Assembly: GCF_001427875.1 (NCBI RefSeq)
Contig: NZ_LMHK01000002.1
Coordinates: 989,436 to 1,053,435, forward strand
Direction of reading: 5' to 3'
DNA: 64,000 nucleotides
Source of the DNA: Devosia sp. Root685
GTDB taxonomy: Bacteria; Pseudomonadota; Alphaproteobacteria; Rhizobiales; Devosiaceae
Of this stretch, positions 56,487-64,000 are shown in pieces (position 1 is the first letter of the stretch; every line of letters starts with the position of its first letter). The position numbers were made by a program, and so were the translations under genes. The notes under the pieces are model-generated. The model did not search any database and had not been told where the DNA came from. It saw only the letters and a program-made list of their open reading frames with translations.

Positions 56487-57848
56487 TCAGACGGCCTCAC
56501 GCTGATTGCGCCGCAATGCGAAGCTGTTTGAAGGTCGTGCCAGCCCGAGATTTTCGCGCAACGTCTTACCTTCATACTTGGTTCGGAACAGGCCACGCCT
56601 CTGCAGGATTGGCACAACTTGATCGACGAAATCGGTCAATCCCGTCGGAAGGATGGGGGGCATTATGTTGAAAGCATCGGCGGCGCCGTTCTCGAACCAG
56701 AGTTGTATCGCATCAGCAATTTGCTCGGGTGTGCCGACCACCTCACGATGCCCCCGAGCGCCTGCCACGGCGAGATAGAGCTGACGGAGGGTCAGGTTGT
56801 TGCGCTCGACAAGGTCGGTCACGAGCTTGAGCCGGCTCTTGTTGAGTTCTGTGTTCTGCGGCAACGGCGGAGCGCGGTCGTCGAGCGAATATCCTGAGAG
56901 GTCGACGCCTTTGTAATGGCGCTGGAGAATGGTCCAGGCGATGGACGGGTGAATCAGCGACTGGATATATTCATGGTTGTCGCGGGCCTCTTTCTCGGTA
57001 CCGCCGAGCACGGGGAAGATACCGGGGCTGATGAGCAGCTCGCCTGAGCTGCGGCCATAGCGACCGAGGCGGCCTTTCACATCCGAGTAGAATTCCTGCG
57101 CGTCTTCCAGGGTCTGGTTGGCCGTGAAAATCATCTCAGCGGTCCTGGCGGCGAGTTCGCGACCCGGTTCGGAAGCACCGGCCTGGACGATGACGGGATA
57201 ACCCTGCACCGGGCGCGCAACATTGAGCGGACCGCTGACCGTGAAATGTTTGCCGTGGTGATTGAGCTGATGGACCTTGTCAGGATCGAGATAAACGCCG
57301 CTCTGCTTGTCTCGAACGAATGCATCGTCCTCGTAGGAATCCCAAAGACCCTTGACCAGATCGACAAATTCCTCAGCGCGCTCATAGCGGTCGGCGTGGG
57401 CCGGATGACCGGGAATGGAGAAATTCTTCGAAACGTCAGCCCCGGTTGTCACGACGTTCCAAGCGGCCCTGCCCTTGCTGATATGATCGAGCGAGGCGAA
57501 TTTTCGCGCGAGAAGGTAGGGGTCTTCGTAAGTGGTCGATGCAGTCGCGACAAAGCCTATATTGTTGGTCACCTGCGACAGCGCCGCCCAGAGCGTCACC
57601 GGTTCGAAATGCGCACCTTGGCTAGACCGCTGCAGCGCCTCTGGGTCCTTGGCGCGCTCCCAACCGGCCGGGCTGTCGGCCACGAAGACGAGGTCGAATT
57701 TCCCTCGCTCGGCGGTCTGCGCCAGCGCCTTGTAATGTTCGATATTATGCCCGGCATCGGCCTGCGATGCCGGATGTCGCCAAGCCGATACGTGGTGGCC
57801 GGTCGCCATGATGAAAGCGCCGAGCTTGAGCTGTCTCTTCTCACTCAT
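56487..57848 (-). CDS. LLM flavin-dependent monooxygenase, NtaA/SnaA/DszA-like
   Basis: A 453-aa protein of the nitrilotriacetate/dibenzothiophene-sulfone monooxygenase group: LGAFIMATGHHVSAWRHP at the N-terminus, LARKFASLDHISKGRAAWNV, NFSIPGHPAHADRYERAEEF and VQAGASEPGRELAARTAEMI. FMNH2-dependent cleavage of a C-S or C-N bond is expected. GAGGG precedes ATG 57848. It follows ssuB by 18 bases, so an organosulfur compound is the likely target. Confidence 0.9.
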   Translation of the reverse strand: MSEKRQLKLGAFIMATGHHVSAWRHPASQADAGHNIEHYKALAQTAERGKFDLVFVADSPAGWERAKDPEALQRSSQGAHFEPVTLWAALSQVTNNIGFVATASTTYEDPYLLARKFASLDHISKGRAAWNVVTTGADVSKNFSIPGHPAHADRYERAEEFVDLVKGLWDSYEDDAFVRDKQSGVYLDPDKVHQLNHHGKHFTVSGPLNVARPVQGYPVIVQAGASEPGRELAARTAEMIFTANQTLEDAQEFYSDVKGRLGRYGRSSGELLISPGIFPVLGGTEKEARDNHEYIQSLIHPSIAWTILQRHYKGVDLSGYSLDDRAPPLPQNTELNKSRLKLVTDLVERNNLTLRQLYLAVAGARGHREVVGTPEQIADAIQLWFENGAADAFNIMPPILPTGLTDFVDQVVPILQRRGLFRTKYEGKTLRENLGLARPSNSFALRRNQREAV

Positions 57849-57866
57849 TTCAGTGTTTCCCTCTGT

Positions 57867-58601
57867 CTAGGCAGCGCTGCGGTCGTCGGCGTCAACGCCG
57901 AGCCGGGACAGCAATTGCGTACGGATCGCGCCAAAGCGCGGATCGCCATGATTGCGGCGGCCCTTGATGTCGATCGTCAGGTCTTCGACGAGGCGCCCCT
58001 GGTCGAGAACCAGAATGCGGTCGGCCAATGAGATCGCCTCGTCCACATCATGGGTCACGAGAAGCACAGCCGGCCGGTGGCGGGTGCACAGTTCGCGCAG
58101 CAGGTCGTGCATCTTGAGACGGGTGAGCGCATCGAGCGCCCCGAAGGGCTCGTCGGCGAGAAGCAGTGCCGGCTCACGCACGAGAGATCGGGCTAGTGCC
58201 ACGCGCTGCTGTTCACCGCCGGACAATTGGATCGGCCATGCCGTTTCACGACCCGCAAGTCCGACCTCTTCCAGCGCCTTGCGCCCTGCCTCTCGCCCCG
58301 CTCCACCAAGGCCCAGCGTGACATTCTGGATCACGTTGCGCCACGGCAGGAGCCGCGCATCCTGAAATACCACGGAGAGCTTTTCGGGCGTGCGTAGCGC
58401 CCCGGTGCCCTCGACCTCGTAATCCAACCCGGCCAGCGCGCGCAGGAATGTGCTCTTTCCCGACCCGCTCTTTCCAAGGAGAGCGACGAATTCGCCTTGG
58501 CCAATTTCGAGGTCGAGATTGTCAAGAATGGTGACCTCGCCAAAGCGGCGGGTCAGCCGGCGGACTTCAACCGCGTTCAATGGGCGAGCGTGCGGCGCCA
58601 T
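57867..58601 (-). CDS. Aliphatic sulfonate ABC transporter ATP-binding protein, SsuB-like
   Basis: A 244-aa ATPase of the nitrate/sulfonate/taurine type: Walker A LLGKSGSGKST at about 36-46, LSGGEQQRVALARSL, LLLADEPFGALDAL, and a short tail without TOBE domain. AAGGAG precedes ATG 58601, and the gene overlaps the permease by 25 bases. It works with the permease and binding protein encoded upstream. Confidence 0.92.
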   Translation of the reverse strand: MAPHARPLNAVEVRRLTRRFGEVTILDNLDLEIGQGEFVALLGKSGSGKSTFLRALAGLDYEVEGTGALRTPEKLSVVFQDARLLPWRNVIQNVTLGLGGAGREAGRKALEEVGLAGRETAWPIQLSGGEQQRVALARSLVREPALLLADEPFGALDALTRLKMHDLLRELCTRHRPAVLLVTHDVDEAISLADRILVLDQGRLVEDLTIDIKGRRNHGDPRFGAIRTQLLSRLGVDADDRSAA

Positions 58602-59512
58602 GACAGCAATCTCCTTTCGAGCAGACGGACGACGCCATCCGAGGCAAGGCCCAGGAAGGCATAGACCACGAGTCCGACGATGATGATCTGGGTCTGTCCA
58701 TAGGTTCGAGCGAGCTCGATCATGTAGCCGAGGCCAGAGGTGGCATTGATCTGCTCGACCACCACCAGCGACACCCAGCAGAGGGTGACCGCAAACCGCA
58801 GGCCGAGCAGGAAGCCGGGTACCGCGCCTGGCAAGATGACCTGCACCAGGAAGTCGCGCTGGCTCATGCTTAGGGTCTCGGCGAGTTCAACATAACGCTC
58901 GTCGATCGCCCGCAACGCGTTATGCGTGTGCATGTAGATCGGAACGACGACGCCGAGCGTGATGATCGTGACCTTCATCGTCTCCCCGATGCCAAGCCAC
59001 AGCATCAGCAACGGGATCATCGCCAGGGTCGGTACCGCGCGCTTGATCTGGATCGGTCCATCAATGAAGGCCTCGCCGATGCGCGAGAGACCCGAGATGA
59101 CGGCGAGCAAAAGGCCGATGACGATCCCGAAACCTAGTCCAAGCAGTGCTCGAACTGACGAGGTGAGAAAGTTTGATTGCAGCCGCCCGTCGGCGATGAG
59201 GTCACCAAATGTGGCGACGATCGTCAATGGCGCCGGGAGGATGCGCGGATCGAGAAGCCCGAATGTCGATCCTGCGGTCCAGGTCAATAAAAGTGCAATC
59301 GGCCCGATCTGCAGGCCAAAGGGGATGGCCGGACCCGGCCCCAGGCGCCGGCGGCGCCTGGTCGAGGTTTCAACAATGGCCGGTGGCCGGAGGCTTGTCG
59401 GAGAGGAGTGGCTTGTCGGAGACGCGTGGCTCGCCGGCGGGGCAAAGCTTGCCAATCGTTCTCGGTCGAGGACATCGAGTCCCCTGCTAGGGCTACTGCT
59501 CACATAGGTCAT
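58577..59512 (-). CDS. Aliphatic sulfonate ABC transporter permease, SsuC-like
   Basis: A 311-aa inner-membrane protein. A Ser/Pro-rich N-terminal 50 residues precede six helices; the EAA loop is in YVELAETLSMSQRDFLVQVI. GGAG lies 8 bases before ATG 59512. The TauC/SsuC type is supported by the neighbouring SsuA and SsuB. Confidence 0.9.
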   Translation of the reverse strand: MTYVSSSPSRGLDVLDRERLASFAPPASHASPTSHSSPTSLRPPAIVETSTRRRRRLGPGPAIPFGLQIGPIALLLTWTAGSTFGLLDPRILPAPLTIVATFGDLIADGRLQSNFLTSSVRALLGLGFGIVIGLLLAVISGLSRIGEAFIDGPIQIKRAVPTLAMIPLLMLWLGIGETMKVTIITLGVVVPIYMHTHNALRAIDERYVELAETLSMSQRDFLVQVILPGAVPGFLLGLRFAVTLCWVSLVVVEQINATSGLGYMIELARTYGQTQIIIVGLVVYAFLGLASDGVVRLLERRLLSWRRTLAH

Positions 59513-59538
59513 CGCGGAACTCCAGGGTTCGGGGAAGT

Positions 59539-60564
59539 CTATTTGGCGCTCAATGCTGTCGCGGCGCGTGTTTCAAACCGGCGGTCAAAAATATCCTCTG
59601 AGCTGTAGGGCTCGTAACCGAGCTCGGCGCCCAAGAGATCGATAGTTTTTTGATGACGGGCGGCGACTTCGTCCCAGTTGTCGGGGATGATCTGTTTGCC
59701 GGCGAGCGCGACGAGATATTCACCGTCTTCCTTGGTTAGACCTTGGTCCTTGACGTAGTAGCCTTCGACCCAGGCCTCGGGGTTTTCGTTGATCCACTGC
59801 GTCGCCCGTGCCCAGAAGTCGACGTAGACGGCGAGCGCTGCGGCCTTGGCCGGGTCGTCCAATACCCATTGTGGCGCATAAAGGTGGCTCGGATCGTCAC
59901 GCAGCCCGTGCTCGATCACCGTGGCGCCATCGGCGCCGTACTGGTTCACGTAGCGCCGGATGTAGACCCCGCCGATCGGGGCAACATCGACCTGATGGCT
60001 GGCGAGCGCCACCGGATAGACGTCGCCAGTGCTTGGCAGCTCTACCAGTGTCACGTCATCGCGGGTCAGGTTTGCCGCCTGCAATGCCCGCAGCACCAGA
60101 GCGCCTTGCGCTTGCCCTGGACTGAAGGCAATGCGCTTGCCGCGGAAATCGGCGAGGCTCTTGACGTCCACGCCTGGAGCGATGCCGAAGCGATAGATTG
60201 GGTGACCCACCGGATCTTCACGTTCGCGGTAGGCGATGTTGCGGACAGGCAGGCCGTTCCAATTCGCAAAGATCGATGGAATTTCGGCTACCGAGCCGAC
60301 ATCGAGCGCCCTGGCTCGGAAGGCTTCCGAGGTCTGTGGCCCGCCGCTGAGATTGGTCCATTCAACCTCGAACGGAATCTCGTCGATAAGGCCGGACAGC
60401 TGCAGAGCCACTTTGGTCTGGGGATCACCCACCACTAGCTTTGTACCGGTTGGGACCTCAGCGAGTAACGGAGCGGCCTCCTGGGAAGATATTGCTCCAA
60501 GGGTAGCAAGCGATAGAAACGAGGCTGCGATCAAGATCGTCGCGGTTCGGCGGTTCTGCTGCAT
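59539..60564 (-). CDS. Sulfonate-type ABC transporter substrate-binding protein, SsuA-like
   Basis: A 341-aa periplasmic protein. Signal sequence about 1-27 (TATILIAASFLSLATLGAIS), then a nitrate/taurine-type binding fold: VVGDPQTKVALQLSGLIDEI, FEVEWTNLSGGPQTSEAFRA, ALDVGSVAEIPSIFANW and FRGKRIAFSPGQAQGALVLR. ATG 60564 has GGATGG before it; a TTG 42 bases upstream is less likely. First gene of the six-gene organosulfur operon. Confidence 0.9.
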   Translation of the reverse strand: MQQNRRTATILIAASFLSLATLGAISSQEAAPLLAEVPTGTKLVVGDPQTKVALQLSGLIDEIPFEVEWTNLSGGPQTSEAFRARALDVGSVAEIPSIFANWNGLPVRNIAYREREDPVGHPIYRFGIAPGVDVKSLADFRGKRIAFSPGQAQGALVLRALQAANLTRDDVTLVELPSTGDVYPVALASHQVDVAPIGGVYIRRYVNQYGADGATVIEHGLRDDPSHLYAPQWVLDDPAKAAALAVYVDFWARATQWINENPEAWVEGYYVKDQGLTKEDGEYLVALAGKQIIPDNWDEVAARHQKTIDLLGAELGYEPYSSEDIFDRRFETRAATALSAK

Positions 60565-60993
60565 TTCTGTCCATCCGATGATCGATGGAGAAACGTTAGC
60601 TTCCAATATCCACTATTTCTATAGACATTAAAGGATCGATTTCCTGAATGTCACAAGGGAATGAGAAAGAGTGCGGCTTTCAGGCAGTTCTCAGGACGCC
60701 GATTTTCCAAGAAGCAGAATGCCCGTCTTTCCTAGGTCTCACGTATGTACCAGCGCTGCGCCTCCTCGACAGCTGTCGCGGGGTGGTATGCGGACTGGTG
60801 GCTTTTCGACAATCGCCCCATGAAAGCAGACATCATGTCCTGTCATCTGCCGCACAACCGCAATGGGGTGGTTGACCAGATAGATAACAAGACTCTCGAC
60901 GTCCTTCGAAAACGAGCAGGTGAACTTCGCGCACCTGCTCGGAAAATTCTGCACGCAACCAACGGGGAAGGTCACGCCTCGCGGTTTAGCGGG
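60565..60993. other. Intergenic region between ssuA-like operon and GH42 gene
   Basis: Holds the promoter of the organosulfur operon (AT-rich part 60600-60640) and a terminator-like stem for the GH42 gene. Small open frames inside have no recognisable product. Confidence 0.4.
60909..60941 (-). terminator. Probable terminator after the GH42 gene
   Basis: On the minus strand a perfect 10-bp stem (CGAGCAGGTG with CACCTGCTCG, 9-nt loop) is followed by TTTTC, 52 bases after the beta-galactosidase stop. Confidence 0.65.
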
Positions 60994-63126
60994 TCATAAG
61001 AGCCTGAGGACAAGGCAGCCGTAGGGCCCCAGACCTCCATCCGCAGCTTCATCGCCGACAAGAACGGTCCCCGCGGGCAGGTTGTTCACGGTGATGGGCT
61101 CATGCGTCGTATTGAGCACGAAGAGAAGCTTGCGATCCTCGGCTTCGCGCAGGACGACTTCGATCCCCTCGGGCTTATCGGCCAAGATCTGCTCCACGCC
61201 GGCGATGGCGAACTCCTCGGCCAACAGGGATTCGATCAGGGCATCGGTGAGATAGGTGCCCGAATAGATCACGCGGCCTTTGCCGACCTTGCGGAGCGAG
61301 ATCGCTGCACGACCCTCGGCAAAACGGTTGGACCAGATACCTCGCGTTTCGGTGCCTTCGGAAAGTTCGAGCAACTCGTACATGTGGCCGGCGGTCATCT
61401 CCTGATTGCCGACCTTCAAGGTGTACTTGCGGCTGGAGGATTCAGCTGGGAACTGTTTGCGGATGGCCGCGGCGCCATAGCGGCCGCCGAGCGGGAACAG
61501 TCCATCTCCATCGACCGGTGCGAGCCGGCCGAATTCTTCGACGGCAACACCCGCCAAAACGGTCAGCGATTTTCCGGGAGCAGCGTCGCGAATGATGTGA
61601 TTGTGTTCGTCACGCGAGCCGGTGCGGGCAGACAGGATGACAGTGCCGCCACTCCTGGCAAAGGCCTCGATATGATCGGTCCACTCGTCTTTCCAGATAA
61701 GCCAGTGCGGCACATAGAGCACCTTCAGGCGGCTCAGATCGTCTTCAGGGTGGATGAAGCCGCAGGAAATGCCATTGTCATAGCAATAGCGATGCAGCAG
61801 GACCCCTTCGTCATGCGGGCTCGGCAGGCCCATCGGGTACGTGCGGTGCGCTTCCTGATTGTCGAAATCGGAGCCGGCGATACCGACATCGAAGGCGACT
61901 GAGGTGCCGAGGATCTGGTCCTTGATGGCGTTGATTTCCTGGGCGAATTGCGTGGCCTCGTCATAGCGCCGGCGCGGCACATCGTCGTGGTCGATGATAC
62001 CCATCCAGTAGATTTCGGCGCCGAAATGGGCGGGCCGCCAGCGGAAGAACATCACCCCATCGGCTCCGCGAGCGACGGAACTGTAGGCCATGCGGCGCAT
62101 TTCGCCCGGCTCGGGGGTCATGGTCGAAAATATCGGCTGCGCGCCAAAACCCGACTGCTGTTCGGGGACGATGAAATTGCCCGAGAAGCCCCGACAGACA
62201 TCGAGGTGAATGGCCTGTGCGTGCGCGGCGCCGCCATTGCGCTGCATTTCGTCATAGAGCAGCGGATAGATGTCGTAGCCGACGAAATCGAGGTCGGTCG
62301 AGAACTGGCCACGGAAGTCGATGTCGTCCAGGCGCCCGAGATTGTGGAAGATGAACCAGTCGGGATTGGTGTCGCGCAGGATGACGACCTGATCGTGCTG
62401 GAACCGCGCCACCGAGAAAGCCAGGAAGCGGTGATAGTCCTGCACATGGCCGGGGCTTGGAAAGACCGGGTTGTGATCAAACGGCAGAACGATCTGGTCG
62501 AAGTTCTGATAGGCCGTGGCCCAGAAGTCGCCACCCCAGGCGTGGTTGAGCGCGCCGATGTTCCCATACTTGTCTTCAAGGAATTTCTGGAACTCCCGTC
62601 GGGTCGCTTCCGAATAGGAGCGGGATTCCGAGGTGTTGAGTTCATTGTCGGTCTGCCAGCCGATGACGTCGGGATTGTCGCGGTAGTGCTCGGCCATGGC
62701 GCGGGTGATGCGCTGGCTGTGGGTGCGATAGACGGGGCTCGTGGTATCCCCATGCTGGCGCGAACCGTGGCTCGCCTGGCGGCCACTTCCGTCCACACGC
62801 AGCACTTCGGGATAGTGATAGGTCAGCCAGCGCGGCGGCGTGGCCGTGGGCGTACACATGATGGTCTTGACACCATGCTTGCCCAACACGGCGATGGCGC
62901 GATCGAAGAGATCGAAGTCGAACGTATTCTCCTTCGGTTCGAAAATGTGCCAGGCAAATTCGCCCATGCGAACCGAATTGAAACCGGCCTCCTTCATGCG
63001 CTGGGCGTCACGTTCCCAATAGCTCTCATCCACGTGCTCCGGATAGTGCGGGACCCCGAGGAGAAACGTGTCGATGTTGATCGGCCGCCATACCGAAAGG
63101 GGCGCGGGCGGTGTCTTGGTGGTCAC
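60994..63126 (-). CDS. Beta-galactosidase, GH42
   Basis: A 710-aa cytoplasmic enzyme hydrolysing terminal beta-D-galactose. The TIM barrel covers about 1-400 with the acid/base Glu162 in TDNELN and the nucleophile Glu322 in VPEQQSG. The trimerisation domain is about 410-620 (HYWLIWK-like VPHWLIWKDEW, GGTVILSARTGSRDEHNHI), and the small C-terminal beta domain ends GPYGCLVLRLL. A GTG at 63126 (MTTKTPPAP) with GGAG 7 bases before is chosen; the open frame upstream lies within the ABC gene. It starts 16 bases after the ATPase gene, so imported galactosides are the likely substrate. Confidence 0.94.
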   Translation of the reverse strand: MTTKTPPAPLSVWRPINIDTFLLGVPHYPEHVDESYWERDAQRMKEAGFNSVRMGEFAWHIFEPKENTFDFDLFDRAIAVLGKHGVKTIMCTPTATPPRWLTYHYPEVLRVDGSGRQASHGSRQHGDTTSPVYRTHSQRITRAMAEHYRDNPDVIGWQTDNELNTSESRSYSEATRREFQKFLEDKYGNIGALNHAWGGDFWATAYQNFDQIVLPFDHNPVFPSPGHVQDYHRFLAFSVARFQHDQVVILRDTNPDWFIFHNLGRLDDIDFRGQFSTDLDFVGYDIYPLLYDEMQRNGGAAHAQAIHLDVCRGFSGNFIVPEQQSGFGAQPIFSTMTPEPGEMRRMAYSSVARGADGVMFFRWRPAHFGAEIYWMGIIDHDDVPRRRYDEATQFAQEINAIKDQILGTSVAFDVGIAGSDFDNQEAHRTYPMGLPSPHDEGVLLHRYCYDNGISCGFIHPEDDLSRLKVLYVPHWLIWKDEWTDHIEAFARSGGTVILSARTGSRDEHNHIIRDAAPGKSLTVLAGVAVEEFGRLAPVDGDGLFPLGGRYGAAAIRKQFPAESSSRKYTLKVGNQEMTAGHMYELLELSEGTETRGIWSNRFAEGRAAISLRKVGKGRVIYSGTYLTDALIESLLAEEFAIAGVEQILADKPEGIEVVLREAEDRKLLFVLNTTHEPITVNNLPAGTVLVGDEAADGGLGPYGCLVLRLL

Positions 63127-63142
63127 GAGAAGTCTCCGTGGT

Positions 63143-64000
63143 CTAGATAGCGGAAGCCTTGGGGGGGCTGAGAGTCTGATCGTCTGGCCCGCCAAAGAGG
63201 TAAGCCTGATCAGGATCGAAGGCGATACGAATACTCGCGCCTGCGGCGAGGCCGACAATGTCGGGCAGATGGATGGTGACGTTACTCGTGCCGGTGTCCG
63301 AGCCAACTGACAGAAGCGGAGTGGCATCGGCATAGACGATGGTTTCGCGGCCGAGATGTTCCACGAGGCGGACACTGGCGGCAAGTCCGTCGTCCTCCTC
63401 GGCAAGATGGAAGGCCTCCGGGCGAACGCCGACCTTGACCGTATCGCCAACCTCGAGCCTGGCGCCTGGCCGCAGGGCGATGGAAAATACGCCCGCCCCG
63501 GGATTGCTCACGCGAACCCAGCCCTCTTCAAGCGCCACGACGCTGGCTTCGAAAAAATTCATGCGCGGGGCGCCGAGGAAGCCGGCAACGAAGAAATTGT
63601 CGGGGTTGCGGTAGAGATCGAGCGGACTGCCGACCTGCTCGATGCGTCCCTGGTTGAGCACGACGATGCGGCTGGCCATGGTCATGGCTTCCACCTGATC
63701 GTGGGTGACATAGACCATGGTGGCGCCAAGCTCGGCATGGAGGGTTGAGAGCTCGACGCGCATCTGGGTGCGCAAGGCCGCATCGAGATTGCTGAGCGGT
63801 TCGTCGAAAAGGAAGACCTCGGGGGCACGGGTGATGGCCCGACCAATGGCAACCCGCTGACGCTGCCCGCCCGAGAGCTGGCGCGGCAGTTTGTCGAGTT
63901 GATCGGTCAAGCGCAGGATTTTCGCGGCGCGGGCGACGGCAGCGTCAATCTCCGGCTTGGGACGCTTGGCCATGCGCAGGCCAAAGCCCATGTTTTCCGC
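63143..64000 (-). CDS. Sugar ABC transporter ATP-binding protein, UgpC/MalK-like (5' partial)
   Basis: C-terminal 285 residues of a CUT1-type ATPase; the frame is open to the window edge, so Walker A and the start are outside. Present: [50 protein letters not shown] and a TOBE region with TVKVGVRPEAFHL. It lies directly upstream of the GH42 gene on the same strand; the permeases and binding protein should lie beyond 64 kb. Confidence 0.92.
   Translation of the reverse strand, partial: AENMGFGLRMAKRPKPEIDAAVARAAKILRLTDQLDKLPRQLSGGQRQRVAIGRAITRAPEVFLFDEPLSNLDAALRTQMRVELSTLHAELGATMVYVTHDQVEAMTMASRIVVLNQGRIEQVGSPLDLYRNPDNFFVAGFLGAPRMNFFEASVVALEEGWVRVSNPGAGVFSIALRPGARLEVGDTVKVGVRPEAFHLAEEDDGLAASVRLVEHLGRETIVYADATPLLSVGSDTGTSNVTIHLPDIVGLAAGASIRIAFDPDQAYLFGGPDDQTLSPPKASAI

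Overview
The window reads as a chromosomal segment of a free-living, high-GC alphaproteobacterium, most likely Hyphomicrobiales. The best guess is Devosia or a close relative. This rests on the long alphaproteobacterial SerC and SerA forms, a serC-leader-like RNA, thiP/thiQ, an Atu4866-type protein, and a genome crowded with ABC importers. The genus is inference. No rRNA, tRNA or CRISPR array was seen.

Layout. 1-10.8 kb is housekeeping: thiP (cut by the window start) and thiQ, a Pro/Ala-rich membrane protein downstream of purA, purA, an EamA exporter, an aldo/keto reductase, and serA and serC of serine synthesis. 11.6-22.6 kb is one minus-strand run of 11 genes: gntR, a peptide-binding protein, an M24-fold protein, dppB, dppC, an AstE/AspA-like deacylase, dppD, dppF, an amidohydrolase and an lrgA/lrgB pair. 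A plus-strand aldo/keto reductase and a DUF885-like metallopeptidase diverge from it. The set looks like uptake and hydrolysis of peptides or acylated amino acids, perhaps with product movement through LrgAB. 25.0-26.9 kb holds an HxlR regulator with an SDR-fold protein and a DsbA/FrnE-family protein. 27.1-35.8 kb holds a second dipeptide-type importer, with a divergent MocR-like regulator whose aminotransferase domain has lost its cofactor residues, two binding proteins (one without a signal peptide), a permease, a permease-ATPase-ATPase fusion and a RidA protein.

35.8-39.4 kb is a graveyard: a transposase fragment and three decayed genes (a nuclease-like protein with an internal stop, an unknown protein with two frameshifts, and a multiply frameshifted protein carrying an 11-bp tandem duplication). 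39.5-43.3 kb has a LysR regulator diverging from an SDR, a SnoaL-like and an Atu4866-like gene, then broken DUF892 and alcohol dehydrogenase genes. 43.3-44.0 kb is non-coding and carries a hairpin flanked by direct repeats.

44.0-54.4 kb is a sugar operon: GH78 alpha-L-rhamnosidase, a binding protein, two permeases, an ATPase, a type-B carboxylesterase and an aldo/keto reductase, with a divergent LacI regulator. 54.5-60.6 kb is an ssu-like organosulfur operon: binding protein, permease, ATPase, two flavin-dependent monooxygenases and a nitroreductase. 61.0-64.0 kb starts another sugar locus with a GH42 beta-galactosidase and an ABC ATPase cut by the window end. The accessory part is thus largely scavenging of peptides, plant-type sugars and organosulfur compounds, each with its own local regulator where one is visible.
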